A DNA stretch of 64,000 nucleotides, from positions 1,178,001 through 1,242,000 of the forward strand of contig JAGMVK010000013.1 of the NCBI GenBank assembly GCA_020747065.1, read 5' to 3'. This DNA is from Cadophora sp. MPI-SDFR-AT-0126. Its lineage: Eukaryota; Ascomycota; Leotiomycetes; Helotiales; Ploettnerulaceae. Of the stretch, positions 36,410 to 48,449 are shown piece after piece. The notes beneath the pieces were generated by a model. It saw nothing but the letters and a program-made list of their open reading frames with translations. It had not been told where the DNA came from and searched no databases. Positions within the stretch are counted from its first letter, which is position 1, and each line of letters begins with the position of its first letter. The position numbers and the translations under genes are program-made.

Positions 36410-37118
36410 ACAGTCTCACAGAAGTGCATAGAAGTTTCTTCAAAATGCTATGTGCATTTCGGCCGTTGTCAGTGACATGACGAAAGTCTCTGAGCAATAT
36501 ATTTGGTAGGCTAGCATGATTCCATGTGTCACTCCTCTGATTTTTCTTCTTTCACTCTCCCGGTTTCGCAATATCCAGACCCTTGCTCCTCGCTTCGTCC
36601 TTCTCTAACTTTCTATCCTGCCTCCGGCCTAGCGAATCTCGATGCAAATTCCTATCCTCACTTTCAGAATCATCCGTGAAGTAATAGATACTACATCAGC
36701 ACATGTCAAGATCGCTGCCAGAATCATCCTGTCCGCGTCCGATATCAGTTCGTCTTTACTTTCGCCTTCACTTCACTCATTTCCACGACAACGACCATGT
36801 CCGGGCTTTTGATTCTTGGTTTGTCTTCGCAGACGGTGAATGCGTGTTTCGAGATCGTCGAGTTGTTGTACCAATGTGCCGAGCAATCGAGAGCCCAGGG
36901 CTACGACCTTGGTTTGAATGCTGTTGAAGAAAATCTTCGATCAGGGAAAAGAAGGGAGCATTTATGTCCAGATAAGATACGTAGCGAGTCTTGCTTGGCC
37001 CTTCACGCGTCATAGAAGCAATACAGCACGTGGCGATATGATTCAGGCTCCATTACTAATTCATTGTGTGTCAGGCATTATTTACTCTACCACATTGCAG
37101 ACTTGAATGACCCATCTC
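36410..37118 (-). other. Orphan coding-like exons, gene model unresolved
   Basis: On the minus strand two stretches look coding. One, around 36930-36800, contains the helical text LLGTLVQQLDDLETRIHRLR (heptad-like, possibly coiled coil). The other, about 36690-36556, reads DDSESEDRNLHRDSLGRR and ends DIAKPGE before a stop. They lie in compatible orientation with plausible splice sites between them, but I could not build a chain that keeps phase. No family is recognised. Confidence 0.3.
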
Positions 37119-38144
37119 TCATGCCCAAGGGTCAAGAACAAGCTTAACACCACTGACGCCCTTCTCGAACAGATCCAGCGCAGCATTCACATTCTTCAAT
37201 CCGCCATCCACCTTCTGAATTGGTAGCGGAACAATCCTTCCACTCGCAACACCTTGAGTCAGGAACTCATGGAACGCCCATTCAAGTAGCCCCTCATTCC
37301 CCTCTTCATCCAACGGAAATGCCCAAGACTCAAAGACTCGAGTGACATTTGCAGGAAGAGTCTCGGGACCAAATGCAGGAAGTAAGGCGTAGAGCTTCCC
37401 TCCACCCTGGGCGGCGACTACAGCTCCGGAAATTGCTGTTGCTGGCGGTGTAGAGATCGTGTCGACAATTAAATCAAAGGGGCCTTCAGCTGTGAGAGCT
37501 TTGATGATAGCATCACTGGCTTGGCTGTGATCGATGACCTTGGCTGCTCCAAGCTTCGACACAAAGGCGTGGTTCTTGGGAGATGAAGTGGTCACCACGG
37601 TGTATCCAGCCTGAGCAACGTATTGAATAGCAAGAGATCCAACACTGGACGATCCACCATAGATCAAGACTTTCTTGTTCTTGGGAGTAGCCGAACCTTC
37701 GAGATTTGGTTTCTCAAGCCCAGCACGGCCAGTGAATAGACCAACGACCGTAGGCAAGTTGCCAGTAAAGCTCACCGGAATCTCGATATCGACATTTGCA
37801 GGGATTTTGCTCGTGGACCTTGAATCGGTAACAACATATTGCTGAAAGGCTCCGTATTGATTCCCGACGGCTTTGGAGTTCTTAGCAGCGGCTACCCTGT
37901 CACCGACCTTGAATTCAGTGACTTCAGATCCAATAGCATGAACAGTGCCGCCGAATGATGAACCAATTATCGCTGGATATTGCAATGGGAAAATACCAAG
38001 TTTGGCTATCTTATACTCCACGGGATTGAATGCGATCACTTCGTTTTTGATGACGAGCTCGTTAGGTCCAGGGGTGTAAATTCCGACATCTTGGACGACA
38101 AGCGGAGTTTTAGCAGCGGGGATGATGGCGGCGAAGTTCGACAT
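37119..38144 (-). CDS. MDR-superfamily zinc-independent NAD(P)H oxidoreductase (quinone/enoyl reductase type)
   Basis: A single exon encodes 341 residues from the ATG opening MSNFAAIIPAAK. An in-frame upstream ATG would add 29 residues lacking family similarity, so the shorter start is preferred. The N-terminal GroES-like fold includes FNPVEYKIAKLGIFPLQYP and the GTVHAIGSEVTEFKVGDRVA segment. The Rossmann fold has the cofactor loop VLIYGGSSSVGSLAIQY. The structural-zinc cysteine cluster and catalytic-zinc ligands of alcohol dehydrogenases are absent, as in quinone oxidoreductases and the trans-enoyl reductases of polyketide clusters (ToxD/LovC-like). No polyketide synthase is nearby, so the substrate is unknown. 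Confidence 0.9.
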   Translation of the reverse strand: MSNFAAIIPAAKTPLVVQDVGIYTPGPNELVIKNEVIAFNPVEYKIAKLGIFPLQYPAIIGSSFGGTVHAIGSEVTEFKVGDRVAAAKNSKAVGNQYGAFQQYVVTDSRSTSKIPANVDIEIPVSFTGNLPTVVGLFTGRAGLEKPNLEGSATPKNKKVLIYGGSSSVGSLAIQYVAQAGYTVVTTSSPKNHAFVSKLGAAKVIDHSQASDAIIKALTAEGPFDLIVDTISTPPATAISGAVVAAQGGGKLYALLPAFGPETLPANVTRVFESWAFPLDEEGNEGLLEWAFHEFLTQGVASGRIVPLPIQKVDGGLKNVNAALDLFEKGVSGVKLVLDPWA

Positions 38145-39348
38145 AGCTTTGAATGATGGTAATTTGATAGTTGAGATATATTCGCAACCGTTGATCGAAT
38201 AATCTGTGATAGATGTCCACTGAAATGTCAAATTTCGGTGAGAGAAACTCGGGTCTTTATATATAATTCATCATGGAGGGATACTACACGGCGGCTCCCA
38301 CCACCGATTCTCCGACATGAACAAATCTGATGCATCGAGCACGCACGTTACACTAGAACCTGAGGTGAAGCGATTGCAAATCACGTAATGGTAGCAAATC
38401 ACGGAGTGGTCGCAAATCAAGGCGTGTTTGTAAGCAAATGTAGGCGACCATGTGACATCGGCAAGCTCATTGGCTGATTCGGATGCGCTCCATCGGGACA
38501 ACATGTCCTCTCCGCACCGTTCATTTTGAAAGATAGGCGCGAGAGCGAGACCGATGGCCCCGAAGGCCGAGAAATATCTCACGAAAATCTTGCTGTACGT
38601 ACATGATATGAAAAGACGTTTGTGAGTCGTTGCTACTCCTTGAAACCATCCCTCGCTTATTCTAGTCGGCGGTCGGAAGCAGATGGAGTTTCCGGACTTA
38701 AAAACAAAGCTTCTTTGCAGCAATAATCAAGGTTTGAGTTAAGAAGAATACAAGACCGCCAAAATACCGCTCTGTCATGGTCTCTAGATTCGAATGCCAA
38801 TTCAATCATGACACGCATATGTGGTTTGACTTCGCCTGCACATCGCGCTGAATATTCGACTAGGCCTTCCTTTGGGGAAATACTACCATAAGGTCGTTTC
38901 GAATCTTCATTGATGATGAGTTTGATTGCGTTTCGGTAAAGATGAAGTTTAGCTAATGGTACGAGCTTTTGACGCAGTAACAACCGCATCTTTCACTGTT
39001 CGACTTACAGACATTGAGTCGACAGTAGTCGATAGAATATCTGCGGAAGATGAATGCGAGGCAGCCGACCAGATACCTTCAACCTCCACAAGCGATGCAG
39101 ACTGTAGTAGTCTTACGAGGCCACCTTTTCTTGACATAGGCTATTTTGCTGTATCTGGAACCATTAGTAATGTACTGAGTCTCCTGGGAAACTCGAGTCA
39201 GATACAGTGCAAGAGAGTGTGAGAGTCACAAGTTTCTACTTTACCAACACATCATGTTGAGATTTTTTTTTCATAGTAGTGACAAGATCTTCAGACACAC
39301 AGCAGGCTCCTCGACACATGAAATACATCCAATACCACCATCTCACCC
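38145..39348. other. Intergenic region with ambiguous minus-strand frames
   Basis: Two overlapping minus-strand frames (39137-38949 and 38989-38657) have fairly protein-like text, for example VSRTVKDAVVTASKART, but no splice arrangement or family could be found. A gene relic is possible. About 38340-38430 contains several nearly identical short units (GCAAATCACG-like, GTGATTTGC-like on the other strand) spaced 13-20 bases apart. Confidence 0.35.
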
Positions 39349-40399
39349 TCAAACCTTCTCACCCCTGACAACCCTTCCAACGACCTCCTCAATCCCCTCC
39401 CCGCCAACCCCCAACAACCCATTCCCCTGTTGCGCACCCACCAACCTCGCACCCTCCCGTCCAGAAAACACCCAAGCCCTAACCCAAACATAAAACGCCT
39501 CCAGAAACTCCCCCTTCTCCAGACTCGCGCCCGCAACACCCAACTGCTCATCCATACTCGTCTTCTCGACCTCCCATTCCTGTCCAGTCACTTTCTCAAG
39601 CGCAGTCACGATCTCGTTCTGGCTGGTTGCGAATGATTCGATTTCGATGAGCTTGTTGCACGTTTGATCTGAAGCGGTGGTTAGGATTGCGACGACAGCT
39701 TGACCGACGGTTGAGAGCGTCGTGGCGCTGAATTGAGCGGTGCCTGAGTCCCAGATCTTCGCATTGTGGGATGGTGGGAGGGAGATGTCGAGGAAGGATG
39801 TTTGCAGTGCCCTTGATTTCTCACCATCAATATCTCACACACAAATCTCGATCGTCGGTGAGAAGAGAGGCTGGAGCGAGACTCACCAGTCAAAGAAAAC
39901 CCCCGTATTCAGCCCCGTCCAGCTAAACTCTCTCTCCTCCTTCTCAGCCAAGCTGACCTTCTCATTCAACAAGCTAACAACAGCTCTTTTCCCCTCATAC
40001 ACCTCTTCCATAGGCGTGCCCTCCACAGTCATATCATGACTAGACCATTCATTAGGCATGTACCGCTTGACTCCCGCTTCGTAAGCAGCTTCCACCAGTT
40101 CTCCTTGAAGTTGAGCAGCTTCGTCGTTGAGGGTACAGATTACTGCGTCTTGGCCTTGGAGGGCGGCGACGAGTGATGTGCGGGATGAGAGGTCGGCTCG
40201 TTTGACTGTCACGCCTGAAGGGAAGGTGGACTTTGAATCTGGGCGGGAGAGTGCTGAGACGTTGAATTGGCCGGAGGCGAGGAGAGCGGCGACGATGGGA
40301 GCTCCGATTGTGCCGCTTGCCTGGGAAGTGTTAGAATCTGGAAAGTAATCTGACAAAGTCGGTACTTACTCCAGCGACAATCACGTTCTTGAAAGTCAT
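39349..40399 (-). CDS. NmrA-like / isoflavone-reductase-type NAD(P)-binding protein
   Basis: Three exons (40399-40370, 40320-39887, 39811-39349) join in phase to about 308 residues. The N-terminal dinucleotide loop spans the first intron: VIVAG, then ASGTIGAPIVAALLASG, forming GxxGxxG. Further family marks are VKRADLSSRTSLVAALQGQD, VICTLND and VKRYMPNEWSS, then the segment around ILTTASDQTCNKLIEIESF. Fungal members act as redox sensors or as reductases of aromatic compounds. The typical catalytic lysine of plant isoflavone reductases is not obvious, so a sensor-like or unknown reductase role is equally possible. Exon 3 uses an AAG acceptor. Confidence 0.9.
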
Positions 40400-41742
40400 C
40401 CTAATTTCCAATGAAGCTCACTTTAAATGTGATTGAGAATTAGCAAATGATCTTTGGAAAGGCTTTTCGATAGTTTGGAGTTGTCAATTCTGATAAAGGT
40501 CCAGCAGAATCCTCACGTTTTATATTCTATCCTCGTCTCGCCTCTCATCTCAGTTTACTACAAACCTTTAAAACCACCTCTTCACAGCTCCGTTCCCCCT
40601 CACTCACAGTCCACGTAACCCCCCAGCACATACCACCATCTTCCACCACTCCCCAAGACTCCGCTACCGCTTCTCAAGCCATCTTACACCCTCTTTTGCA
40701 TCACCAGCCACAAACCCTCCAATCCCCGCACCCCTTGGCACACTCGGAGTAATCCCATTCCAGCCAAGAGCGATCGGCTCAAGCCACAACTCTAATCCTT
40801 CGCCAGAAGACTGTCATGGACGAGACAGCTTCTATTTCCAGAAGGTAGGGCTGAGTGTCTGGGAGAGAATGGAAGGTTTCTAGATTGCTAGTGGTGCCGT
40901 CAGGTTAATTAGTTGAGCAGTGTTCATGGGAGTTGGGAATCTGGAAGCCTTGAATGCCAAGACGGCAGAGGGGAATTGAAGATGTGATTACGAAGGTTGG
41001 TTTAATGCTTCATCACCAGTAGACGTACGCCTCTCACTCACGGAAGCCACTGATTCAATTTCCACGTCACTGTAGAGACTTTTGTGATAAGCGCGAAGTT
41101 GACGTGTTGACGTCGCTTCAAGTGTTGTCTTGGCATCTCCTCCCCACCTAAGCGAGGCCTTTTGTTTTTCAATTCATTTGAACAATACTTGAAATATTGA
41201 ATGAAGTGTATCTAGTAACCCAAAGAAGTAAATACCAAAAGTTCTGAGGTCAGAAATCAAAGTAGAAATTCCTTCGTAAAACCATGTGTGCGTCCAAAGG
41301 AAAGCAGACACAGTGTTACAATTTTGAGGTCTTGTCGCCCTGAATACGTCTTTTTCGAGTTCAGGCTGCAGGTATGCCCTCAAGGACACAATTCAGAGAA
41401 GCAGTATTATGCAGGTTGTTGGTGCTCTGGGTAGCTACAATAATTTCAGGAAAGGTCAAGTCGCGAATGCGTCGGTGCCTGAAAGCAACGAAGCCAATGG
41501 TTACAATACTACTCTCTAGCTAAAATTTATCGCCAATCGTCCGCAAAAAAATAGATCCCCTCAAAGCCAAGAACAAACGTTCCTTGAAACTTCATAATCA
41601 TAATCATTGAAAGCAAAACAGCCATAAGAACAAAATCAAACAAATAGCGAACCCGACCCATACGACCCCCACCAAGATCCCATACTGTTGACATCACCCT
41701 CGGAACATCTCTAACAAAATTCAAACACCCATCTTAGCAGAC
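40400..41742. other. Intergenic region, no gene seen
   Basis: The interval lies between two minus-strand genes. It contains a CT-rich tract at about 40520-40700 and a hydrophobic minus-strand frame at 41724-41527 that lies in frame beyond two stop codons of the C2H2 gene. It is treated as chance. Confidence 0.45.
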
Positions 41743-44700
41743 TTAATGCTTAGTGAAATGAACCTTTGCATGTTTCAATGCACCAGTCCTATCACAGAAC
41801 CCCTTTGGACACTCCAAGAAAAAGCACTGCCAAGCCTTAAACTTTCTCGGTAGAATGATCGAATGCCGTGTCTCCAGATGTTTGGTGATTTCGTGGTTGT
41901 GTGACCACTTTTGACCACACTCAAAACAGGTATATGGTTGCCAGTCAGATTCTGGAACGCATTCCTCGTAAGAATCTGGCTTATCGCAGCTTCCTTCGGT
42001 TTTAGCCTCGAATTGAGCAACTTTGATAAAAGACGCCAATAACTCCATTTCGTCCTCTGTTGCATATCGCATCACCTTCTCAGCAGAGCTTGATTGTCTT
42101 TTAACAGAAGACTGACGCGGCCTTGCAGGTTTCCTGGCCACGATCGATTCATCAGAATCATCATCTACGACAGATTTGACCTGAGTAGACTCGACTTCAG
42201 AACGACGAACAAGTCGCCTCTTTCTTGGTTGAGGGGCAGGGATATCATCATCCGATTCCTCTACAGGAAGCTCTTTACGCCATGCCAAGCAATCCACCAC
42301 GATTGTGTCTTCCATATCAAGGTCAGAAGGAATTTCAAAAGGTGTGATTGGCATAGACTCGAGATTGGGTTGAAATCTGTTCTTTGGCAGAAGTGGCGAT
42401 GAGGTATTTGAATCGGATGCAACCTTTGGAGGAGAAATACATGCCGGTTGAGTGATAGTTACCTCTGGCGATGGAAAGGTTGGTGGAGACCACAGAGAAC
42501 TATCCGATGACTTTCGTTTCCGGCGCCTTGAGACTGGCTCATCATAGGACAAAATACTGTTTCGGACAGGTTGGCTGACGGCGCGGGCAAGAGATGGACG
42601 AGGAACTTTTGGTCTGTCGGTTGATGTGTAATCATACGGCAGGAACAACTCGTCGGATTCTTGGATCTGACCCTCCGCGAATGAACTTGATGGATCGCAG
42701 GTTCTTAAATACCCGCCCTGAACATCTTCCTCAGGGCTGACAACTTCCAAGTCAAGGCGCGGCTTGACGGTGACAATCTGGATTTTTTTGGTAGGAGGTT
42801 TGACCTGCGAAGTTTCTACAAATGATTTCTTCTACAACTAGGTCAGCAAAGATACCAACAGACAAACTGAAGGTAGATGTACAAAAAAGCGACCCAGGGA
42901 GGAGCTTTCATTGGAAGGCTGGGACGCCTCGACATCTACCCGCTTCATCTTAGGTTGAGAATTAGCCACCAAAACGTCTTGCAGATCAGGATCATCTAGG
43001 TGATTCAATGGGGTTTTTGCATTAGATGTAGCAGCAAAGAAGTCTTCCAGATCCGGATCGTCTGGGTCGTATTCAAATCTTGAAGTACCTGTAGGGCAAT
43101 TTTCGGGGCCCGCATCAATATCAGAAATAATACGTGCCATTGGTCGATGAGTCTCGCGTGGAGCAGCTGGGGAGGATTTTATTTTCAAGCTTGGCTCCTC
43201 ATCTTGGGGTGATCTAGATTTTGAAGTCGGACGGCGTTGTGAAGGTAATTCAACAGTGAAGAGAGCGGTGGAGAGCCCAGATGTAATATTAGGCGCCTGT
43301 TGAGCATGATCAGCAATGCAAACAGATTGAAGATGGGAAGATGATCTCACAGGCTCGGGCCTGATTAAATCCCCCTTCCGATATGCAGTCAAAATTTGTC
43401 TAGAGGCTGACTCCTTGGAGGAACGTGACTTCTGATCCACATGCTCGTCTGAAGATACTGAATCCAAGTACTTCAAACCAAGCGAACCTTGCTGGCCAGA
43501 TTGTTGGAGACCGGTTTGCCCCACAACACGGTTCGTGGGAGTTGATTTCCTGTCGAGCATTGCTGGCTGAGCACTTCCACTTATTTTTCGAGCCTCAACG
43601 ACAACCTTTCCTGGCTGAAGGAAGATGACTGTTGGCTGAACTGGCCCCTTGCTATCCTTAGGCTTCTCCGTACTACCACTCTCAGTATTTGCAAGAGCTG
43701 TGGGAGGCTGTGAAGTAGCTGGAGCATGATCCATCTTAATGTTGGCACCAGCTCTCACTGATCGACTGCCTGCGATCTCATCATGTATCATAGACGGGCA
43801 GGACTCATTTGTAGTTGCTCGTCCGCGATTTTGGGCCTCAATATTGATTTTCAGATCCGGTTGATGACAAAGAGCGGATCTTGTCGTGCCGGCTCCGAAC
43901 TTCGGTGTACTTGGCTTAAGCCTTTGCTCGATGTTCTCCTTGGATAGTTGAGTCGGTAGCGCTTGAGATTTTGGTGGACTTGGTGGCTTGATCGAGGGGA
44001 TTGTTTTGGACATCGAAGGGTACACTGAATCAGACGACAATAGCTCAGCTTGGATCTTTGCATTCTCCGGCTTCGATTGTAAGCTATGATTCTTCCTGGT
44101 AAGGACATCATCGAGACGCTTCTTTGCTGCTGCGACTTGTTCTTTAACGACTTGGAGACTTGGCTGCTGCTGGACAGTAGAGACAGAGACTACTTGCTCT
44201 GCATTTCTGCTTGGGTTTGTTGCTTGTACTGTGCCAACACTAGAACGGCTGGCAGGTACATCCTTGAATATGGTCGAACTTGGCCCTGACTTCACCGGCT
44301 CGGTGCTCTGGTGGGATTTAGAAGCACTGAACACTGAGTTTGTGTTAGGATGGAGGAAGTCAGGAATGTTGCTTCCTATGAATGGTCTTGAGGTAGAGCG
44401 AGACTGAGGGCCTCTGGGAAGATTGTTCGCCTGCTGCAGGCTGGGAATTCTGGCGACTATTCCATTAGAAGGGGTTGGATCATAATTGTACTGAGTATGA
44501 ACATGCTGCTGTTTAACACCTTGATAGGGGTGCTGCTGGCTCAGAATCCTACCGGCTGTACCATTAGAAGTGGATGGATCATAATTATACTGAAGGTGAA
44601 CATGCTGCTGCTGAACAGCTTGATAGGAGTGCTGTCGGGCTTGTTGGATGCGAATGGTAGCAGGCATTGAAGATTGTCCAGCATGAGCTTGGCCAGTATG

Positions 44701-45208
44701 ATGCACTTCTTGGAAGCCGTATTGTTGGGATCCATATCCTTGGCCAACCGCTCGGGAACTAGATTGAGCTTGGCCATTGTTAGTCACAGCATGTACAGTG
44801 GTGGGCCATAGTTACCGTATCCCCACTGTCTGTATTGGTATACTGCATATGGACCTGGTACTTGACCATTGCCACCTTGTGAACCGAGAAGTTGCTGATT
44901 ATTAGGCGCGCGGGGTGCCTGTCCTGGAGCCGATCGCTCATAGTATGGAGGGTGGTAGACTTGTCGTGTGACCAGAACGCCTGCCGGCTGTGCATACTGA
45001 GGTGGAGTAGCACGGAGGTTGGAGGGGATGGGAGGTAAAAGGACACCATTATAGACTCCATACGAAGGAGTAGTCATTTGATTGTGTCCGGGAGGACTAC
45101 AACGGTAAACATTAGCTACGAATCAACCTTGACAATATCAAACAACAGACACGACATTTGACGCGTAGATAAACACTGCAGAGGAGAGGAGTGAACCCAC
45201 CTAGACAT
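41743..45208 (-). CDS. Large glutamine-rich protein with C-terminal C2H2 zinc fingers
   Basis: Four exons (45208-45201, 45096-44816, 44768-42883, 42831-41743) join in phase to about 1087 residues. The first exon is eight bases and splices through a GTGGGT donor to make MSSPPGHNQM. If it is wrong, the next ATG at 45077 is the start. The N-terminal 250 residues are rich in Gln, Tyr, Pro and Gly. Residues about 143-208 are two copies of a 33-residue repeat containing QQHVH-QYNYDP. The middle is disordered and Ser/Pro/Lys-rich with several basic clusters that could be nuclear signals (RKRRLVRR, RRRKRK). At the end lie two fingers: CFEC with a His-x4-His pair, and a C-x4-C finger with His-x3-His (CFFLEC, HAKVH). 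This is likely a nuclear DNA- or RNA-binding factor. No family name is assigned. Confidence 0.85.
44434..44631 (-). repeat. Tandem two-copy 99-bp coding repeat
   Basis: Two adjacent units in exon 3 of the C2H2 gene encode closely similar 33-residue segments (HSYQAVQQQHVHLQYNYDP and HPYQGVKQQHVHTQYNYDP, each followed by a Ser-Asn-Gly element). The copies differ at several positions, so the duplication is not very recent. Confidence 0.8.
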
Positions 45209-45667
45209 CTTTCCAGCTATTTATCCCTAGACGAGCCAATTTGTGCAGGCAGAAGCCCTTCAATACACACTGATGGAAACACCAGAGGACCAATCGCCTG
45301 GCCCGGCTGGCGAAAGAGTCTTTGGGTGAAAGGATGCCGTTGATGAGAGAAGGGGGGAGAGAGGAGGAGACAAGAGAATTTACAGATCAAGTCAAAGGTT
45401 GGCAGATTTGTGCTCAAAGGTGAACAGAGATGAACGGTGAAGAGCGTTTGTAGACGACTGTGTTGCTCCCACCTAGAAAGGAAGGCACGCTAGTGCCCGT
45501 CGCAGCTACCCGAGACTGGTCGCCACTCCACCCGATAGCCTCAAAGACTCAAAGTTTCAGAGTGTCAAATTCTTCCGTCCAGGTTCTTTCAGTTGATTAA
45601 TCCAACGTTCCATTGAACAACCTCAGTTCTGAGATCCCGCCCTTTTATGCGCTGGCCAAAACCAAGA
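45209..45667. promoter_or_regulatory. Promoter region of the C2H2 gene
   Basis: This 460-bp spacer lies between the stop of the Zn2Cys6 gene and the start of the C2H2 gene, both on the minus strand. No gene is seen, and no specific binding site is claimed. Confidence 0.4.
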
Positions 45668-47549
45668 TCACCGCCCAAAGACCATCCCTCTTGAAACACT
45701 ATCAACTCCGTACACCACATCCTTACTAAACCCTGCCTTTTTCTGCAAAATCGGTACTCTAGGAACATTAGACTGCTTCCCCGCCAATTCATCTCTCACA
45801 GCTTCCGCCACAGCCTGCGGCCACTCTACCAAATGTCTTAAATGGCCCGGACTTGATTCATAAATGCTCGTCATCCAAGCAAGATTCATCCTCGCCGGCG
45901 TATTCTTCGTCCTACCCGCCCACTCCCGATCGAGAATTGGTAGCATGATGAGTTGGATGGCGAGGAAGTGCGCGATCAGGATGCGCGATATGGCATTTTC
46001 GGGGTCGACGAAATCTCGGAAGAGGTCGTTGGACATTCGGTTGAGGGATTGATAGATGAATATAAATTTGAAGTAGCCTGTGCTTTTCGTCAGTCTATTG
46101 TGGAGATGGGATGATGACGAGATGGTGAGAGAGGGCAGATCATGGCATTTGAGAGCAATCGGGGTGAGAAATGAAGGTCAAGGGATATCGTAGTGGACAT
46201 ACCATGCAGTGACGAAACTTTGACGGCATCAATACACACCGTCATCGCCGTATAAAAGATCTCGTGTACCGGCACCTCAAAGTACCCCGGCAGCCTCCCC
46301 AAACTCCTTTCCGCACACTCCAGCAACTCCTCATTAATCGCCGGTAAATCCATCAACCTCTTCTCCATAAAGCTAAAATGATCATTCGACGTCAAGAAAA
46401 AAGCCATCGGCACCTTCTCCTCTCTCAACTGATTACTCAATAACGCACATCCTCTTACAAATTGGAAGAACTCGTGAATGCCATCTTTCATGTAGGATGA
46501 TTGGAAAGTCAGGAGGTAACAAGCGGCGAGCAAGGCGTCGCCGTCGCTGCCGGTGCGGGATTTGAGTTGCAGGGCGTTGTTGGAGCCTTTGATTGCGAGT
46601 ACGCGGTGGTGGATGGCTTGGGAGGAGAGGTCTGAGCCGGTGAGGAGTTCGAGATGAGATGCTGCAAGACCAAGGATGGCGTGCATTAGGTATTCGTTAT
46701 GATGCGCTACCAACGGCACCTGTGATAACCAAGCTGTGTCGTTCCCCACCGGCAAGTGCGGATACGCATCCAACAGATAATGATGAAAGAGCCTCATATC
46801 CGTCAGTGTAAACACCGTCGGCGTGACCTGCAAATTCACACTTGTAATCGGACTAGCAGAATACTGCGCCGAGTTCTGCAGAGCCGAAAGCGTTTTCGGA
46901 GCTGGGTACTTGCATTGCAGATTCTTGCGAGTGCAGTTGAGACATGCCGGTTGGTTTTCTTGACACTATGTGAGGGTCAGTAAGCTGGTCATGACCGGGA
47001 GAATTTGATAGTTGAGGTAGATCCAACCTTTATCTTCCTCCTCTTGCAATTAAAACAACCCCCTCGACTCTTCTTATGCCCCTTTCTAGGCCGGTGAGAC
47101 GGTAACCCATCCTCCATTAGCTCATCCTGCTCAAAGCTCTGCTCTTTCCTCAGAGCAGGCGTCACTCCACTAGAACTCGTCCCTGACCTCTCCCTCTCTG
47201 TCGAAGTCATCACCCCGCTTCCCACAATGCCATTCCCCATCCCCTCGTTCTCTTCAACTGGCGAACCGGAATTTGAAACATCAGACGACTTCGGCGTCAA
47301 GATAATACTCATACCCGCAGAAGACTCCCCATTCCCACTACTCGATCCATTTCCACCGAAAGCTATCCCAGGACTCAAATCCGGACTGCCCCAGCCCGAA
47401 TGAAAGGCCTCCTCATTCATCTTACTATCCGCAGAAATACAAGCTCCCTGTTTGAAAGACCGGAAATCATCTACGAGGGAGCGATATTGGACATTAAAGT
47501 TGGATGTGGGTGTAGATGTCGATTGCATCTTTTGCTTCTCAGCTCCCAT
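45668..47549 (-). CDS. Zn2Cys6 transcription factor resembling sterol uptake control (UPC2-type) proteins
   Basis: Three exons (47549-47028, 46965-46203, 46077-45668) join in phase to about 564 residues. The cluster is split by intron 1: KSRGGCFNCKRRKIK then CQENQPACLNCTRKNLQCKYP give the six cysteines of a Zn(II)2Cys6 finger at about residues 163-195. It is preceded by the basic stretch HRPRKGHKKS, the usual place for DNA contacts and nuclear import. Unusually, about 160 Ser/Gly-rich residues precede the finger. The C-terminal half starts with FTLTDMRLFHHYL and HHNEYLMHAILGLAASHLELL, the pattern of the fungal factor domain found in UPC2-like regulators. The donor of intron 1 is GTTGGA, an uncommon form. 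The next gene upstream is RTA1-like, on the same strand, a possible target. Confidence 0.9.
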
Positions 47550-48449
47550 CTTTTTGAGATCGGGGTCCTGACCCTTGTGTAGATGCAGGTGGTCGTTCCG
47601 AGTGTGGCGGAGTCAAGCCCAGTTCAAAGAAGCGAAGCTTTGCTGATGAGAGGGGCGGAATGTGATTCGGCCGATTGGCATTTAGATGCCGTGCCGTGTC
47701 ACGTGTTTAAGCCAGATGAGATGTTGAATCCTGGTTGGTGGGTGAGGGTCTTTTGAAAGGCTGAGTGCCGAGCGGTAGTGCGTAATCTGAATGGCCAGAG
47801 ATCAATCAGATACTCGGGAATACGGTGGTGTATTAAGCTTTGTCTGTAAGGTTTATGAAGTGGGGTGACGCCAAGGACTTCATTTGGGTTTAGCGAGGGA
47901 GGTGTCTGTCTGACTTGTATATCTTTTCAGATACTTTCTGAACTTCAAACAATTGATCAACTTGCCTATCTTAGGAAGAAGCAAAATTTTACATCGTATT
48001 TCAACCTCCGAAGTATCCGGATAATACCAATCTACCAAAGCAATCAGACTGATTTCGAAGTGTGCCTGGGAAGGTTCGGGTTCCTGAAGAACCAAATGCC
48101 CGGATCTATTGCCGATGTCAGCTAACCCTGCCACGTGCCCAGGACATAGCCTTTCCGTCTCTGCACTAAAATAGAACTACAACAACGTTTGTTATCCCAA
48201 AGAAAGGTAGCTCTTACTAAGTCTATTGCATGCTTTCGATGATGTGTCTACTCCCGGTTCTCAAGTTCCACACGAAGAAAATTTCCAGCGATCAAGATTT
48301 AAAACACAAATTTCTACTTAAAGATGTTCTCAATTGGCAAATTACAAAACGAAATCTCTATCCAGGCAAAGCAAAGTGAACGTGTAAAGCAAGCGGAATA
48401 CAACAATCCAGTAATCTCAGACACCAATCCTTTTGTCCGACTCACCAAT
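47550..48449. other. Intergenic region, promoter of the Zn2Cys6 gene
   Basis: No gene is recognised. The frames at 47865-48134 lie on both strands with no motif. The interval should contain the Zn2Cys6 promoter and the RTA1-like 3' end. Confidence 0.45.

Noticed and set aside
41527..41724. Hydrophobic minus-strand frame in the same frame as, and just beyond, the C2H2 gene stop
   Set aside because: Two stop codons separate it from the gene, it starts at a non-ATG codon and no splice site links it. It is likely a chance frame.
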